A stretch of 28,199 bases of DNA from contig DBPK01000014.1 in the NCBI GenBank assembly GCA_002304835.1, positions 15,301-43,499 of the forward strand, given 5' to 3'. The notes beneath the pieces are model-generated. The model did not search any database, was not told where the DNA came from, and saw only the letters and a program-made list of their open reading frames with translations. Both the position numbers and the translations under genes were made by a program. This stretch comes from Firmicutes bacterium UBA1422. GTDB taxonomy: Bacteria; Bacillota; Clostridia; Peptostreptococcales; Anaerovoracaceae. Shown here piece by piece: positions 14,711 to 23,442 of the stretch (position 1 is the first letter of the stretch; the number at the start of each line of letters is the position of its first letter).

Positions 14711-16171
14711 ATGAGAAACAGTCCTGCAGATGACAAGGACCGCCTGATACTGGAAGAGTTGGAAACCACCGAAGAAAGGTTCAGGATCATAGTTGAAAAC
14801 GCACCGGTCGGGCTCAGTGTATGGGGCACTGAGACTTTTAACTGCTACGAAATAAACCAAACGACTCTCGATATAATGGGGAGAACAGAAAAAGAAGTCA
14901 TAAAGGAATCCTGGGCAAGGTTCACCCACCCTGACGATATTGAAGAAAATATTATATTGCTTGAGAAAATGGTGAAACGTGAGATAGATAAGTTCTCACT
15001 TGAAAAACGTTTTTTTAGGGCTGACGGCAAGATGGTGTGGGCCAAGATAACAAATGTTTTTTTTGGATACAGTAAAGGCGGGGATCATCTTCATCTTACC
15101 ATGATGGAAGATGTAACAGAAAAAAAGAGGATCCAGGAAGAACTGAAGGAGATGAGCTACAAAGACCAGCTGACGGGCCTTGGCAACCGCAGATATTTCG
15201 AAGAGCTTTTCGTCAGCATGGATAAGCCTGAGAATCTGCCTCTGACTTTACTTATGGCTGATGTAAACGGGCTCAAACTGACCAATGACACTTTCGGTCA
15301 TGAGGCGGGGGACAGGCTTCTTAAGAAGGTCGCTTCAGATATAGAAAAAAAGATCAGGAACATTGGCAAGGTCGCCAGGATAGGCGGGGATGAATTTATT
15401 ATACTTCTTCCGGGCTTCACAGAAGAGGAAGGAAAACTGGTGGCATCGGAACTTATTGCCCAGATAGCCGGGGACAAAATAGATGAAACGATAGTATGTT
15501 CGGTTTCCATTGGTCAGGGGACCAAGACAAGTCCGGAACAGAGCATGAAGAATATATATAAAACCGCAGAATACAAAATGTACAGAAACAAGCTGGAAGA
15601 AAGCCGCAGGATGAGGGGCAGGACCATAAGGGAAATAGTCAGAAACCTTAATGAAAAGACTTCCAGAGAAAAGGAACACAGCGAAAGAGTGGCATTTCTT
15701 TGCGGAGGAATGGCGGATACGCTGGGCTTCAGCAACAAAGAAAAAGCGGATCTCAATGTGGCGGCTCTTTTACATGACATAGGCAAGATAGGGGTCAAGA
15801 GAGAGATCCTTGACAAAGAGACACCTTTGACTGATGACGAATATGAAGAAATAAAAAAACATCCCGAAAAGGGATACCAACTGCTTCGGGGCACAAATGA
15901 ATTTGCTCATTTGGCAGAGGCCATACTTTCCCATCATGAAAGGTTCGACGGTAAAGGTTATCCCAGGCAAATAAGCGAGCAGGACATCCCTTACTACGGC
16001 AGGATAATATGTATCGCTGATGCCTACGATGCCATGACAGGCTACAGACCATACAGAAAAAGCATGTCAAAGGAAGAGGCAATAAAAGAGATAAGAAGAT
16101 GTTCCGGTTCACAGTTTGATCCGGAACTTGCAGAAATATTTATAGGGTATATCAAAGAGGTGCATAGATGA
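14711..16171 (+). CDS. PAS-GGDEF-HD-GYP cyclic-di-GMP enzyme
   Basis: A 486-residue cytoplasmic signalling protein. A PAS domain covers about residues 18-140 (ERFRIIVENAPVGL...HLTMMEDVTEKKR). A GGDEF diguanylate cyclase covers about 148-300, with intact GGDEF at 225-229 and no RxxD inhibitory site just upstream. An HD-GYP phosphodiesterase covers about 305-486, with HD at 355-356 (HDIGKIG), HHE at 408-410 and GKGYP at 414-418. Both opposing catalytic modules look intact, so the PAS domain may set the balance. No membrane segments are seen, so any PAS signal is cytoplasmic, perhaps redox or a small ligand. The ATG at 14711 is preferred because AAGGAG lies at 14701-14706. It overlaps the next gene by four bases. 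Confidence 0.92.
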   Translation: MRNSPADDKDRLILEELETTEERFRIIVENAPVGLSVWGTETFNCYEINQTTLDIMGRTEKEVIKESWARFTHPDDIEENIILLEKMVKREIDKFSLEKRFFRADGKMVWAKITNVFFGYSKGGDHLHLTMMEDVTEKKRIQEELKEMSYKDQLTGLGNRRYFEELFVSMDKPENLPLTLLMADVNGLKLTNDTFGHEAGDRLLKKVASDIEKKIRNIGKVARIGGDEFIILLPGFTEEEGKLVASELIAQIAGDKIDETIVCSVSIGQGTKTSPEQSMKNIYKTAEYKMYRNKLEESRRMRGRTIREIVRNLNEKTSREKEHSERVAFLCGGMADTLGFSNKEKADLNVAALLHDIGKIGVKREILDKETPLTDDEYEEIKKHPEKGYQLLRGTNEFAHLAEAILSHHERFDGKGYPRQISEQDIPYYGRIICIADAYDAMTGYRPYRKSMSKEEAIKEIRRCSGSQFDPELAEIFIGYIKEVHR

Positions 16172-18261
16172 AAAGGTTGGTGACTGCATTAACAGCAGTA
16201 GTTCTTGTTTTCTGTTTATCACTGCCATCTTTTGCGGCAGCTGTGCCGGATGAGCAAACGGACAATGATAAAAACAGAATATCGATAATGTTCACAGGAG
16301 ACATGCATTCACATCTTGATGAACATCACGGACAGGGTGGTTTCGCACGACTCAAAACAAAGACAGATGAAATAAATCAAAAATATCCTGAATCATTTTT
16401 TTTTGATTCAGGTGATTTTTCCATGGGAACTCTTTTCCAGACCATATTCCAAAGCGACGCTTCAGAGCTGATCATGATGGGAGAACTGGGATATGATGTA
16501 ACGACACTGGGCAATCACGAGTTTGACTACGGAGCCGAAGGTCTCGCGAAAATGCTTCAAAAGGCCTCAAAAAATATTGAAACAATAACTGAAATCACAA
16601 GGACATATGATCCGGAAACATACACTTACAGCACTGTTACCACACAAAGACAAAGCATGCCAACTCTGGTTTCTGCAAATATTGACTGGGACAAAACACT
16701 TGCCGGTAAGAAGACAAAAGAAGACGGGGAAAAACTGAAAAAGGCCATGGATAAATACGGAGCCCAGGACTATACGGTGATCCAAAAGCAGGGAATAAGC
16801 GTGGCGGTATTCGGGATCATGGGAGATGACTCCATAAGCATGATGCCCGAAAGCGGTGTCAAGTGGAAAGACAGGATCAGCAGAGCCAAGGAAATTGTAA
16901 ATGAAATAAAAAGAAACGGTGAAGCCGACATGATAGTCTGTCTTTCTCACGGCGGATATTATGAGAGCCTTGGGAAGGACAGCGAAGATATAGAGCTGGC
17001 AAAAGAAGTAGAAGGTATTGATCTTATCATAAGCGGGCACAGCCATGAAGCTACGGAAACCCCCATCAGGGAAGGCGATACAGTTATTGTGGCCGCAGGC
17101 ATGAATGCCGAGAACCTGGGGCATATAGTTCTTAAAAAAACAGGTGACACATACGATGTGGACAGCTACAGATTGAATTCTCTCAATTCAAATGTGGAAG
17201 AGGACTACAGCATCAAAACGCTGGTCGACAGTTACAAGAGCCTGGTCAACTACGGATATCTGGCTGATTACGGGCTCACCTATGATGAAGTCCTGGCAGA
17301 AAACGAATATGATTTTTCATCCATCGATGAATTTGTAAACAATTACGGAGAAGACACTCTGGCGGATCTGATGACAGATTCTTATATATATGCCGTCAAA
17401 GAAGCTGAGGGGGAGGACTATGAGAAAGTAGATGTGGCAGTGCTTCCCAGCGGCATAGTAAGAGCATCTCTTGAAAAGGGAGATATAACCACCGCGGATG
17501 CTTTTGCGCTCAGTGCTGTGGGCATGGGGGCGGACGGTACTCCCGGATATCCTCTTGTAAGTGTTTACCTTACAGGCAAAGAACTGAAATCACTGGTGGA
17601 AGTCGATGCTTCTGCTTCCGATGCGGAGGATGGAACTATACTTCATTTTGCCGGAGTCAGTTATTCTGTTAATAAGCACAGGATAATAATGAACAGAGCC
17701 ACGGATATAGAACTGTATACAGAAGACGGCAAAAAACAGAAAATCGAAAAAGGAAGACTTTACAGAGTAGTTACAGATCTTTATTCCTGCCAGATGCTGG
17801 GGCTTGTGGACAAAAAATCTCACGGTCTTCTTTCGGTGATGCCCAAAGACAAGAACGGAAAGAAGATAAAAAATTATGAGGAACATATCATCAAAGACGG
17901 GGGTGAAGAAGTAAAAGTCTGGTATGCTGCTGCCAGCTATATAGATTCCTTCAAAAATGGCAAAGTGCCGGAGGAATACAGCAAGACTCAGGGAAGGGAA
18001 GTTACTGACAATACATTTTATCCTTTTGCACTGATCAAACAGCCAAATACGGTGGGGCTGATGCTTATAGGGGTAATACTGATACCGGTGGTTATTATAG
18101 CAGGGCTCATAATAGCCCTGAGAAAAAGGATAATCAGAAGAAGAGGCTATGACAAGAGCATTTTCAAAAAGAAAACCAGAAGAAGAGACAGACCCAAAAT
18201 GAAAATGAGAAAAATGAATATAAGCAGGAGCAGTCGCTGGAGCAGAAGGAAAAGATATTGA
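16168..18261 (+). CDS. membrane-anchored 5'-nucleotidase/2',3'-cyclic phosphodiesterase family phosphatase
   Basis: A 697-residue exported metallophosphatase of the UshA/YfkN group, likely hydrolysing nucleotides or cyclic nucleotides at the cell surface. Signal peptide 1-24. The dimetal core shows GDMHSH (45-49), DSGDF, GNHEFDYG, a SHGG block and SGHSHE. A 5_nucleotid_C domain follows (about 365-610). Near residue 630 a hydrophobic helix (VGLMLIGVILIPVVIIAGLIIAL) is followed by a cytoplasmic tail of more than 45 residues that is extremely rich in Arg and Lys. No LPXTG is seen, so anchoring is by this helix. The ATG overlaps the stop region of the GGDEF/HD-GYP gene, suggesting translational coupling; the exact substrate is not evident. 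Confidence 0.88.
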   Translation: MKRLVTALTAVVLVFCLSLPSFAAAVPDEQTDNDKNRISIMFTGDMHSHLDEHHGQGGFARLKTKTDEINQKYPESFFFDSGDFSMGTLFQTIFQSDASELIMMGELGYDVTTLGNHEFDYGAEGLAKMLQKASKNIETITEITRTYDPETYTYSTVTTQRQSMPTLVSANIDWDKTLAGKKTKEDGEKLKKAMDKYGAQDYTVIQKQGISVAVFGIMGDDSISMMPESGVKWKDRISRAKEIVNEIKRNGEADMIVCLSHGGYYESLGKDSEDIELAKEVEGIDLIISGHSHEATETPIREGDTVIVAAGMNAENLGHIVLKKTGDTYDVDSYRLNSLNSNVEEDYSIKTLVDSYKSLVNYGYLADYGLTYDEVLAENEYDFSSIDEFVNNYGEDTLADLMTDSYIYAVKEAEGEDYEKVDVAVLPSGIVRASLEKGDITTADAFALSAVGMGADGTPGYPLVSVYLTGKELKSLVEVDASASDAEDGTILHFAGVSYSVNKHRIIMNRATDIELYTEDGKKQKIEKGRLYRVVTDLYSCQMLGLVDKKSHGLLSVMPKDKNGKKIKNYEEHIIKDGGEEVKVWYAAASYIDSFKNGKVPEEYSKTQGREVTDNTFYPFALIKQPNTVGLMLIGVILIPVVIIAGLIIALRKRIIRRRGYDKSIFKKKTRRRDRPKMKMRKMNISRSSRWSRRKRY

Positions 18262-18262
18262 T

Positions 18263-18931
18263 ATGGAAACGATCGTTGCAGCATCACGTAACAGAAACAA
18301 GATACGTGAAATAGAAAGGATAACCGAAAAATTCGGAATAAGAATAATATCACGGGATGATGCCGGAGTACCTAAAATAGAGATAGAAGAGGACGGAACC
18401 ACATTTGAAGAAAACTCTTACAAAAAAGCATTTGAAATAATGGAGCTTTGCGGGATGCCGACCCTGGCAGACGATTCGGGCATTGAGGTGGACTGTATAG
18501 GAAAAGCACCGGGAGTTTATTCGGCACGTTTCGCGCAGAAGGAAGATCCCGGGGACGAAGAGAAAGACATAGATACCGGCAAAGAGATACTGCCCGAAGA
18601 TCCGGAAGAGGCCCAGGACAGACTCAACAACAAAAAACTGATAAACATGATAAAGGATCATCCTTATGAGGAGAGAAGGGGCCGTTTTGTCTGCGTAATG
18701 ACCGTGGTATGGCCCGACGGAAGAAAACTGACAGCCAGGGGAGAAGCCGAAGGACATATAATACTTGAGGAAAGAGGAGAAGGCGGCTTTGGCTATGATC
18801 CGCTTTTTGTACCTCTTGGACATAACAGGACCTTTGGGGAAATGTCTTCAGAAGAAAAAAACAGTATCAGTCATAGGGGGAAGGCGCTGACGGAACTGGC
18901 AAGGCTGCTGTCGGCACAGTACGAACAATGA
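18263..18931 (+). CDS. rdgB: XTP/dITP diphosphatase (RdgB/HAM1)
   Basis: House-cleaning pyrophosphatase that removes dITP, ITP and XTP from the nucleotide pool. Family marks: ASRNRNKIREIE at the N-terminus, TLADDSGIEVD, GVYSARFAQ, GFGYDPLF and SHRGKAL. At 222 residues it is about 20 longer than usual. The extra residues form an acidic insert (KEDPGDEEKDIDTGKEILPE) after SARFAQ, where relatives have a short loop. It starts 1 bp after the phosphatase stop and overlaps the BrkB gene by four bases (ATGA). Confidence 0.93.
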   Translation: METIVAASRNRNKIREIERITEKFGIRIISRDDAGVPKIEIEEDGTTFEENSYKKAFEIMELCGMPTLADDSGIEVDCIGKAPGVYSARFAQKEDPGDEEKDIDTGKEILPEDPEEAQDRLNNKKLINMIKDHPYEERRGRFVCVMTVVWPDGRKLTARGEAEGHIILEERGEGGFGYDPLFVPLGHNRTFGEMSSEEKNSISHRGKALTELARLLSAQYEQ

Positions 18932-19776
18932 AAAAACGATTTTTCACAATGCTCAGTTTGGGGATAAAGCAGTTCAGAGATCCTTATTATCAGGGATTTG
19001 CCGGACAGCTTTCATTTTATTACATGCTCTCTCTGGTGCCGGTCATAATCCTTATATCTCAGGTGCTGGGGGGCATATTCGGGTCCTCCCTGGATATGGC
19101 CGTGGACTGGCTTTTGCAATATACAAAAGGAGTCGTGGCAGAGGAACTGGGCAATCTGCTTTCGTATAAATTCGCCACAGGGAATAATATACTGCTTCTT
19201 ATAATAGCACTATGGGCATCTTCAAGAGCTCAGTTCGCCATGATGAGGATAACGAATTTCACCTTTACTGAAGGAAGATCCACAGGAAGAGGTTACTGGT
19301 GGGAACGTTTCAGGGCAGTAATAACCATGTTCCTGACTCTTCTGGCAATAATATTTTCGCTGTTGGTGCTTGTATACGGAGAACAGATACTTGGGTTGAT
19401 ATTGGGAGGTCTGGGGGCTGAAAAAGGAGCCGCCGAAATATGGCTGAAATTGAGATGGCCGGTGGCAGCGCTGCTTTATTTTCTTATGATAAGTTATAAT
19501 TATTATACCCTCCCGACTCAGAAGATCAGATTCAGAGAAGTCATACCCGGGAGTATCTTTGCTTCCCTGGGGCTTTTGATAGTGACCCTTATTTTTGCCA
19601 CCTATGTGGGAAAGATAGCCGCTTATGACATACTCTACGGATCTCTGGCCAGCATTGTGGCTTTGCTTTTCTGGTTTTATTTTCTGGCCTGGGTACTCTG
19701 TCTGGGAGTTCTTTTCAACAAGGTATGGAGAGACACAGGAGAAAACGGCAAAAATAATGAGGACAATTTTGTTTGA
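18928..19776 (+). CDS. YihY/BrkB family membrane protein
   Basis: A 282-residue integral membrane protein with about six transmembrane helices. Family marks are YYQGFAGQLSFYYMLSLVPVIIL near the N-terminus, LWASSRAQFAMMRITN, YYTLPTQKIRFREVIPGSIFAS, and the last helices LASIVALLFWFYFLAWVLCLGVLFNKV. Function is not established; it was once misannotated as RNase BN. It is the last gene of the operon, overlapping rdgB by four bases and convergent with serA. No terminator is obvious in the 49-bp gap. Confidence 0.88.
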   Translation: MKKRFFTMLSLGIKQFRDPYYQGFAGQLSFYYMLSLVPVIILISQVLGGIFGSSLDMAVDWLLQYTKGVVAEELGNLLSYKFATGNNILLLIIALWASSRAQFAMMRITNFTFTEGRSTGRGYWWERFRAVITMFLTLLAIIFSLLVLVYGEQILGLILGGLGAEKGAAEIWLKLRWPVAALLYFLMISYNYYTLPTQKIRFREVIPGSIFASLGLLIVTLIFATYVGKIAAYDILYGSLASIVALLFWFYFLAWVLCLGVLFNKVWRDTGENGKNNEDNFV

Positions 19777-19825
19777 AAGACGTCCTTATCCTCATATACC
19801 GATCCAAATATACTGATTTTCCTGA

Positions 19826-20992
19826 TTATTGTTTTATCACTCTTATCCTTATTATCCCTTCAACATCAAGGGCTTTTTCAAGAGCATACTCAGTCACATG
19901 GGCATCTATATCCATAAGCGTGCAGGCATAATCGTCTTTGCTTTTATTTGTAAGGTTCCTTATGTTTATGTTTTGATCCGCCATTATGCCGGTTATCTTA
20001 CCCAGCATGGCCGGTATGTTTTTGTTAAGGATGCAGACCCTGGCGGTGGCATCTTTATCCAGTCTTCCCAGGGAACATGATGGATAGTTCACCGAATTGG
20101 TTATATTACCGTTTTCAATGTAGTCCATGAGTTGGTCGGCTGCCATTACTGCACAGTTGTCTTCAGCTTCTTTTGTGGACGCTCCCAGATGAGGGATAAG
20201 GATTATCTTATCGTTATCGATCACCTTGTCATTGGGGAAATCACTGACATAGTATTTGAGTTTACTGCTGTTGATGGCTTTTACAAAGGCATCATCCTCC
20301 ACGATCTTGTCTCTGGCAAAATTAAGAAGCACCGCCCCGTCTTTCATATGGTCGAAGCATTTGTCATCTATCATGTCCTTTGTGTCCTCTGTTACAGGTA
20401 CATGTATGGTCACATAATCACATGTGGGAAGCAGGGTGATAAGGTCGTTTACCACAGGTATCTTGTGAGAAAGCTCATGGGCTGCCTTTAGGGTTATGTA
20501 GGGATCATATCCCACCACTTTCATACCCAGTTTTTGTGCCGCATTGGCAACAAGGACCCCAATGGACCCCAAGCCTATGACGCCAAGAGTCTTGCCTTTT
20601 ATTTCAGTCCCGGCAAAACTGCTTTTCCCTTTTTCCACCGATTTGCTCACATCTTCCGAAAGGGTCCTCACCCATTTGATACTGGCGGGGATGTTTCTGG
20701 CTGCCATTATCATCCCGCACAGAACCAGTTCTTTTACGGAATTGGCATTGGCTCCGGGAGTATTGAAAACCACTATGCCCTTTTCTGCGCATTTTTCTGT
20801 GGGTATATTGTTGACTCCCGCTCCGGCCCTGGCTATGGCCATAAGATCATCGGGAAAATCCATGTCGTGCATCGGATGGCTTCTTACGATTATACCTTCT
20901 GCCGTTTGCGGATCATCGGTTATGGAGTAGCACCCGGTGAACCTTTCAAGTCCCACCTGCGATATTTTGTTCAATGTAGCTATTTTATACAT
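19826..20992 (-). CDS. serA: D-3-phosphoglycerate dehydrogenase
   Basis: First enzyme of serine synthesis: 3-phosphoglycerate to 3-phosphohydroxypyruvate with NAD. The 388-residue short form has a substrate domain, a nucleotide-binding domain with GLGSIG at 140-145, catalytic-type Arg in LLNFARDKIV, His in LIPHLGASTKEAEDNC, and a C-terminal ACT domain (about 315-388, RVCILNKNIPAMLGKITGIM) that may bind serine. It lacks the middle ASB domain of the long form. GAGGGGA lies upstream of the ATG. It is divergent from serC, sharing the overlapping promoter region 21047-21085, and a 12-bp palindrome (21022-21033) lies in its leader. Confidence 0.94.
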   Translation of the reverse strand: MYKIATLNKISQVGLERFTGCYSITDDPQTAEGIIVRSHPMHDMDFPDDLMAIARAGAGVNNIPTEKCAEKGIVVFNTPGANANSVKELVLCGMIMAARNIPASIKWVRTLSEDVSKSVEKGKSSFAGTEIKGKTLGVIGLGSIGVLVANAAQKLGMKVVGYDPYITLKAAHELSHKIPVVNDLITLLPTCDYVTIHVPVTEDTKDMIDDKCFDHMKDGAVLLNFARDKIVEDDAFVKAINSSKLKYYVSDFPNDKVIDNDKIILIPHLGASTKEAEDNCAVMAADQLMDYIENGNITNSVNYPSCSLGRLDKDATARVCILNKNIPAMLGKITGIMADQNINIRNLTNKSKDDYACTLMDIDAHVTEYALEKALDVEGIIRIRVIKQ

Positions 20993-21021
20993 TTATTTGT
21001 CCCCTCGCTTATGCTCTAACC

Positions 21022-21033
21022 TTGATATATCAA
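21022..21033. promoter_or_regulatory. 12-bp palindrome in the serA leader, possible operator
   Basis: TTGATATATCAA is perfectly symmetrical and lies about 10-20 bases downstream of the expected serA transcription start. It could bind a dimeric repressor. No family is assigned. Confidence 0.4.
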
Positions 21034-21046
21034 TAGTAACAGCGCC

Positions 21047-21085
21047 ATTATAACACTTTACCAAAAATCCGTAAAGTGTTATAAT
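21047..21085. promoter_or_regulatory. overlapping divergent promoters of serA and serC inside a 14-bp inverted repeat
   Basis: Arms TTATAACACTTTAC (21048-21061) and GTAAAGTGTTATAA (21071-21084) are perfect inverted repeats with a 9-bp spacer. For serC, TTTACC (21057-21062) and TATAAT (21080-21085) have 17-bp spacing. For serA on the minus strand, TTTACG (21075-21070) and TATAAT (21052-21047) also have 17-bp spacing. The two promoters occupy the same DNA, so polymerase can fire only one direction at a time. The symmetry may also be an operator. Confidence 0.8.
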
Positions 21086-21129
21086 AAATACTCGAAGTGC
21101 AGACGAAAGTGCAGACGGAGGTGACAGAA

Positions 21130-22218
21130 TTGAGTAATAAAAGAGCATATAATTTTTCGGCCGGACCATCCATGCTTCCCCTTTCGGTATTAGAAGAGGC
21201 TGCGGCAGATCTTACGAACTATAAAGGATGCGGGGGATCAGTAATGGAGATGAGCCATCGCTCAGGTGAGTTTTCAGCCATTCTTTCTGATGCGGAAGCC
21301 GATCTCAGGGAAATAATGGATATACCGTCAAATTATAAGGTGATGTTCATCCAGGGCGGCGCGACTTTGCAGTTTTCCATGGTTCCCATGAACCTTATGA
21401 GAAAATCAAAAAAAGCAGATTATATTATAACGGGGGCCTGGGCAAAAAAGGCTGCCAAGGAAGCAAAGAAGTTCGGTGACATCAAAATAACGGCATCTTC
21501 CGAAGAGGATAACTTTTCCCACATACCGGAAGTCACAAAGAATGATTTCAGGGAAGATGCGGATTATGTCCACATAACTTCCAACAACACCATTTACGGA
21601 ACAAAGTTTCCATACATACCCGACACGGGAGATATCCCGCTGGTCAGCGACATGTCTTCATGCATACTGTCTGAGAAAATCAATGTCAGCAGATTCGGCC
21701 TTATTTATGCTGGAGCACAGAAGAACATAGGACCTGCCGGGGTGACCATTGTCATAGCAAGAGAAGAGCTTCTGGGACATGCAGGAGAAAATATTCCCGT
21801 TTACCTGGATTACAAGACGCATTCAGACAACGGATCCACATATAATACACCTCCCTGTTTTGCCATATACATTGCAGGGCTGGTTTTCAAAAAGATAAAG
21901 AAGGACGGCGGTATATCCGCCATCGAGAAGAAGAACAGAGTAAAGGCAGATAAGCTTTACGGATTTATAGATTCAAGCGATTTCTACAAATGCCCCACAA
22001 GGAAGAAGGACAGGTCTATAATGAATGTGGTTTTTGTCACCGGAAATGAAGAAAAAGACAAGAAATTCGTTTCGGAAGCAAAGGCTATGGGTATGCATAA
22101 TCTCAACGGACATCGTTCCATAGGCGGTATGCGTGCCAGCATATATAACGCGATGCCCGAAGAAGGCGTAGATACACTTATTGAGTTTATGAAGAAGTTT
22201 GAGGCAGAGAACAAATGA
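21130..22218 (+). CDS. serC: phosphoserine aminotransferase
   Basis: PLP enzyme turning 3-phosphohydroxypyruvate plus glutamate into phosphoserine (also used in pyridoxal synthesis in some bacteria). It opens with the family signature RAYNFSAGPSMLP. The PLP lysine is Lys198 in GLIYAGAQKNIGPAG, and the final GHRSIGGMRASIYNAMP is intact. The 362-residue length from TTG 21130 matches the family. That start is chosen because GGAGGTG (21117-21123) lies 6 bases upstream; GTG codons at 21097 and 21109 would add unusual residues. Its stop overlaps the apgM-like start (ATGA), so the two are probably coupled. No serB is in view. Confidence 0.93.
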   Translation: MSNKRAYNFSAGPSMLPLSVLEEAAADLTNYKGCGGSVMEMSHRSGEFSAILSDAEADLREIMDIPSNYKVMFIQGGATLQFSMVPMNLMRKSKKADYIITGAWAKKAAKEAKKFGDIKITASSEEDNFSHIPEVTKNDFREDADYVHITSNNTIYGTKFPYIPDTGDIPLVSDMSSCILSEKINVSRFGLIYAGAQKNIGPAGVTIVIAREELLGHAGENIPVYLDYKTHSDNGSTYNTPPCFAIYIAGLVFKKIKKDGGISAIEKKNRVKADKLYGFIDSSDFYKCPTRKKDRSIMNVVFVTGNEEKDKKFVSEAKAMGMHNLNGHRSIGGMRASIYNAMPEEGVDTLIEFMKKFEAENK

Positions 22219-23435
22219 AATATCTGATTCTTGTTCCCGATGGAGCCGGGGATGAAAAAATAAAAGAGCTGGGAGGTGCGACTCCCCTGGAGAAGGCACA
22301 TATGCCGGTGATAAAGAAATTGGCGGAACGGGGAGAAACGGGCATGGTGAAGACCATACCCGATGGCGTTGCTCCGGGCAGTGATGCGGCAAACCTGTCT
22401 GTCATGGGATATGACCCCGCAGTTTTTCTGACGGGAAGATCTCCCCTGGAGGCGGCCAGCATAGGAATAGAGATGTCTGATACTGACGTGGCTTTCCGGA
22501 CGAATCTGATCACCCTAAAAGGTGAAGGAAAATACGAAGATCTTATAATTTCCGATCACAGTGGAGGGGACATATCCACGGAAGAAGCCGATCAGCTGAT
22601 AAAGGCTGTGAATGAGGAATTTGCAGATGAAAATATAAGTTTTTATACGGGAGTAAGCTACAGACATCTGATGATAGTGCACAACGGGTCAGAGGAGATG
22701 GAGTTGACTCCTCCCCATGACCAGCTGGGGAAAAGAGCCGGTGATCATCTTCCCAAAGGCAGAGACAGCGGATTTATATCAAAAATGATGAAGAAAAGCT
22801 ATGACATCCTTAATGATCATCCGGTAAATCTGGCCAGAAAAGAAAAGGGCCTTGAACCGGCCAATTCCATCTGGATATGGGGACAGGGCAGGAAACCATC
22901 ACTTTCTTCCTTTACACAAAAATACGGGATCACAGGCACAGCCATATCGGCGGTAGATCTCATAAAAGGCATAGCCATATGCGCGGGACTTTCCACTGTG
23001 GATGTTTCCGGAGCCACCGGCACTATAAATACAAATTTTGAGGGGAAAGCCCGGGCGGCCATTGAGGCTTTCAGAAACGGAAAAGATTTTGTGTATCTTC
23101 ACATTGAAGGCCCTGATGAATGCTCCCATCAGGGAGATATGGAAGGCAAGATAAAATGTCTGGAAATAATAGATAAAAAGGTATTGATGCCCATACTTGA
23201 ATATCTGGAAGAAGCCCCGGAGGATTTCAGCATACTGGAAGTTCCGGATCACAGGACTCCCCTTGCCATAAGGACCCATTCAGCGGATCCGGTACCCTAT
23301 GTACTTTATAGGAGCGGTGAACAAAAACCATTTGACGGATCGAGGGAGTTTTCCGAGAGATCCGGAGAAAAGGGGAGGTTTTTCGGAAGCGGTTTTGCTT
23401 TGGCAGATTATTTTTTCAAAAATGAGAAGCAGTAA
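22215..23435 (+). CDS. apgM: cofactor-independent phosphoglycerate mutase-like protein (ApgM family; possibly homoserine kinase)
   Basis: A 406-residue alkaline-phosphatase-superfamily enzyme. PDGAGDE with Asp9 and the nucleophile Ser56 in APGSDAANLSVMGYDP are present. GRSPLEAASIGI, GPDECSHQGD and EVPDHRTPLAIRTHSADPVP supply the other metal ligands. ApgM interconverts 2- and 3-phosphoglycerate. The bacterial branch with this N-terminus has also been proposed to act as a homoserine kinase. Coupling to serC favours a link to 3-phosphoglycerate supply for serine, whereas a thrC elsewhere in the window without thrB leaves the other role open. Overlap with serC is four bases; the following carboxypeptidase gene starts at or just before its end. 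Confidence 0.85.
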   Translation: MKYLILVPDGAGDEKIKELGGATPLEKAHMPVIKKLAERGETGMVKTIPDGVAPGSDAANLSVMGYDPAVFLTGRSPLEAASIGIEMSDTDVAFRTNLITLKGEGKYEDLIISDHSGGDISTEEADQLIKAVNEEFADENISFYTGVSYRHLMIVHNGSEEMELTPPHDQLGKRAGDHLPKGRDSGFISKMMKKSYDILNDHPVNLARKEKGLEPANSIWIWGQGRKPSLSSFTQKYGITGTAISAVDLIKGIAICAGLSTVDVSGATGTINTNFEGKARAAIEAFRNGKDFVYLHIEGPDECSHQGDMEGKIKCLEIIDKKVLMPILEYLEEAPEDFSILEVPDHRTPLAIRTHSADPVPYVLYRSGEQKPFDGSREFSERSGEKGRFFGSGFALADYFFKNEKQ

Positions 23436-23442
23436 AAATTTT

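Noticed and set aside
20534..21019. Plus-strand ORFs opposite serA (for example 20132-20491, 20534-21019, 20544-20930)
   Set aside because: serA on the minus strand is intact with all motifs; these are antisense shadows.
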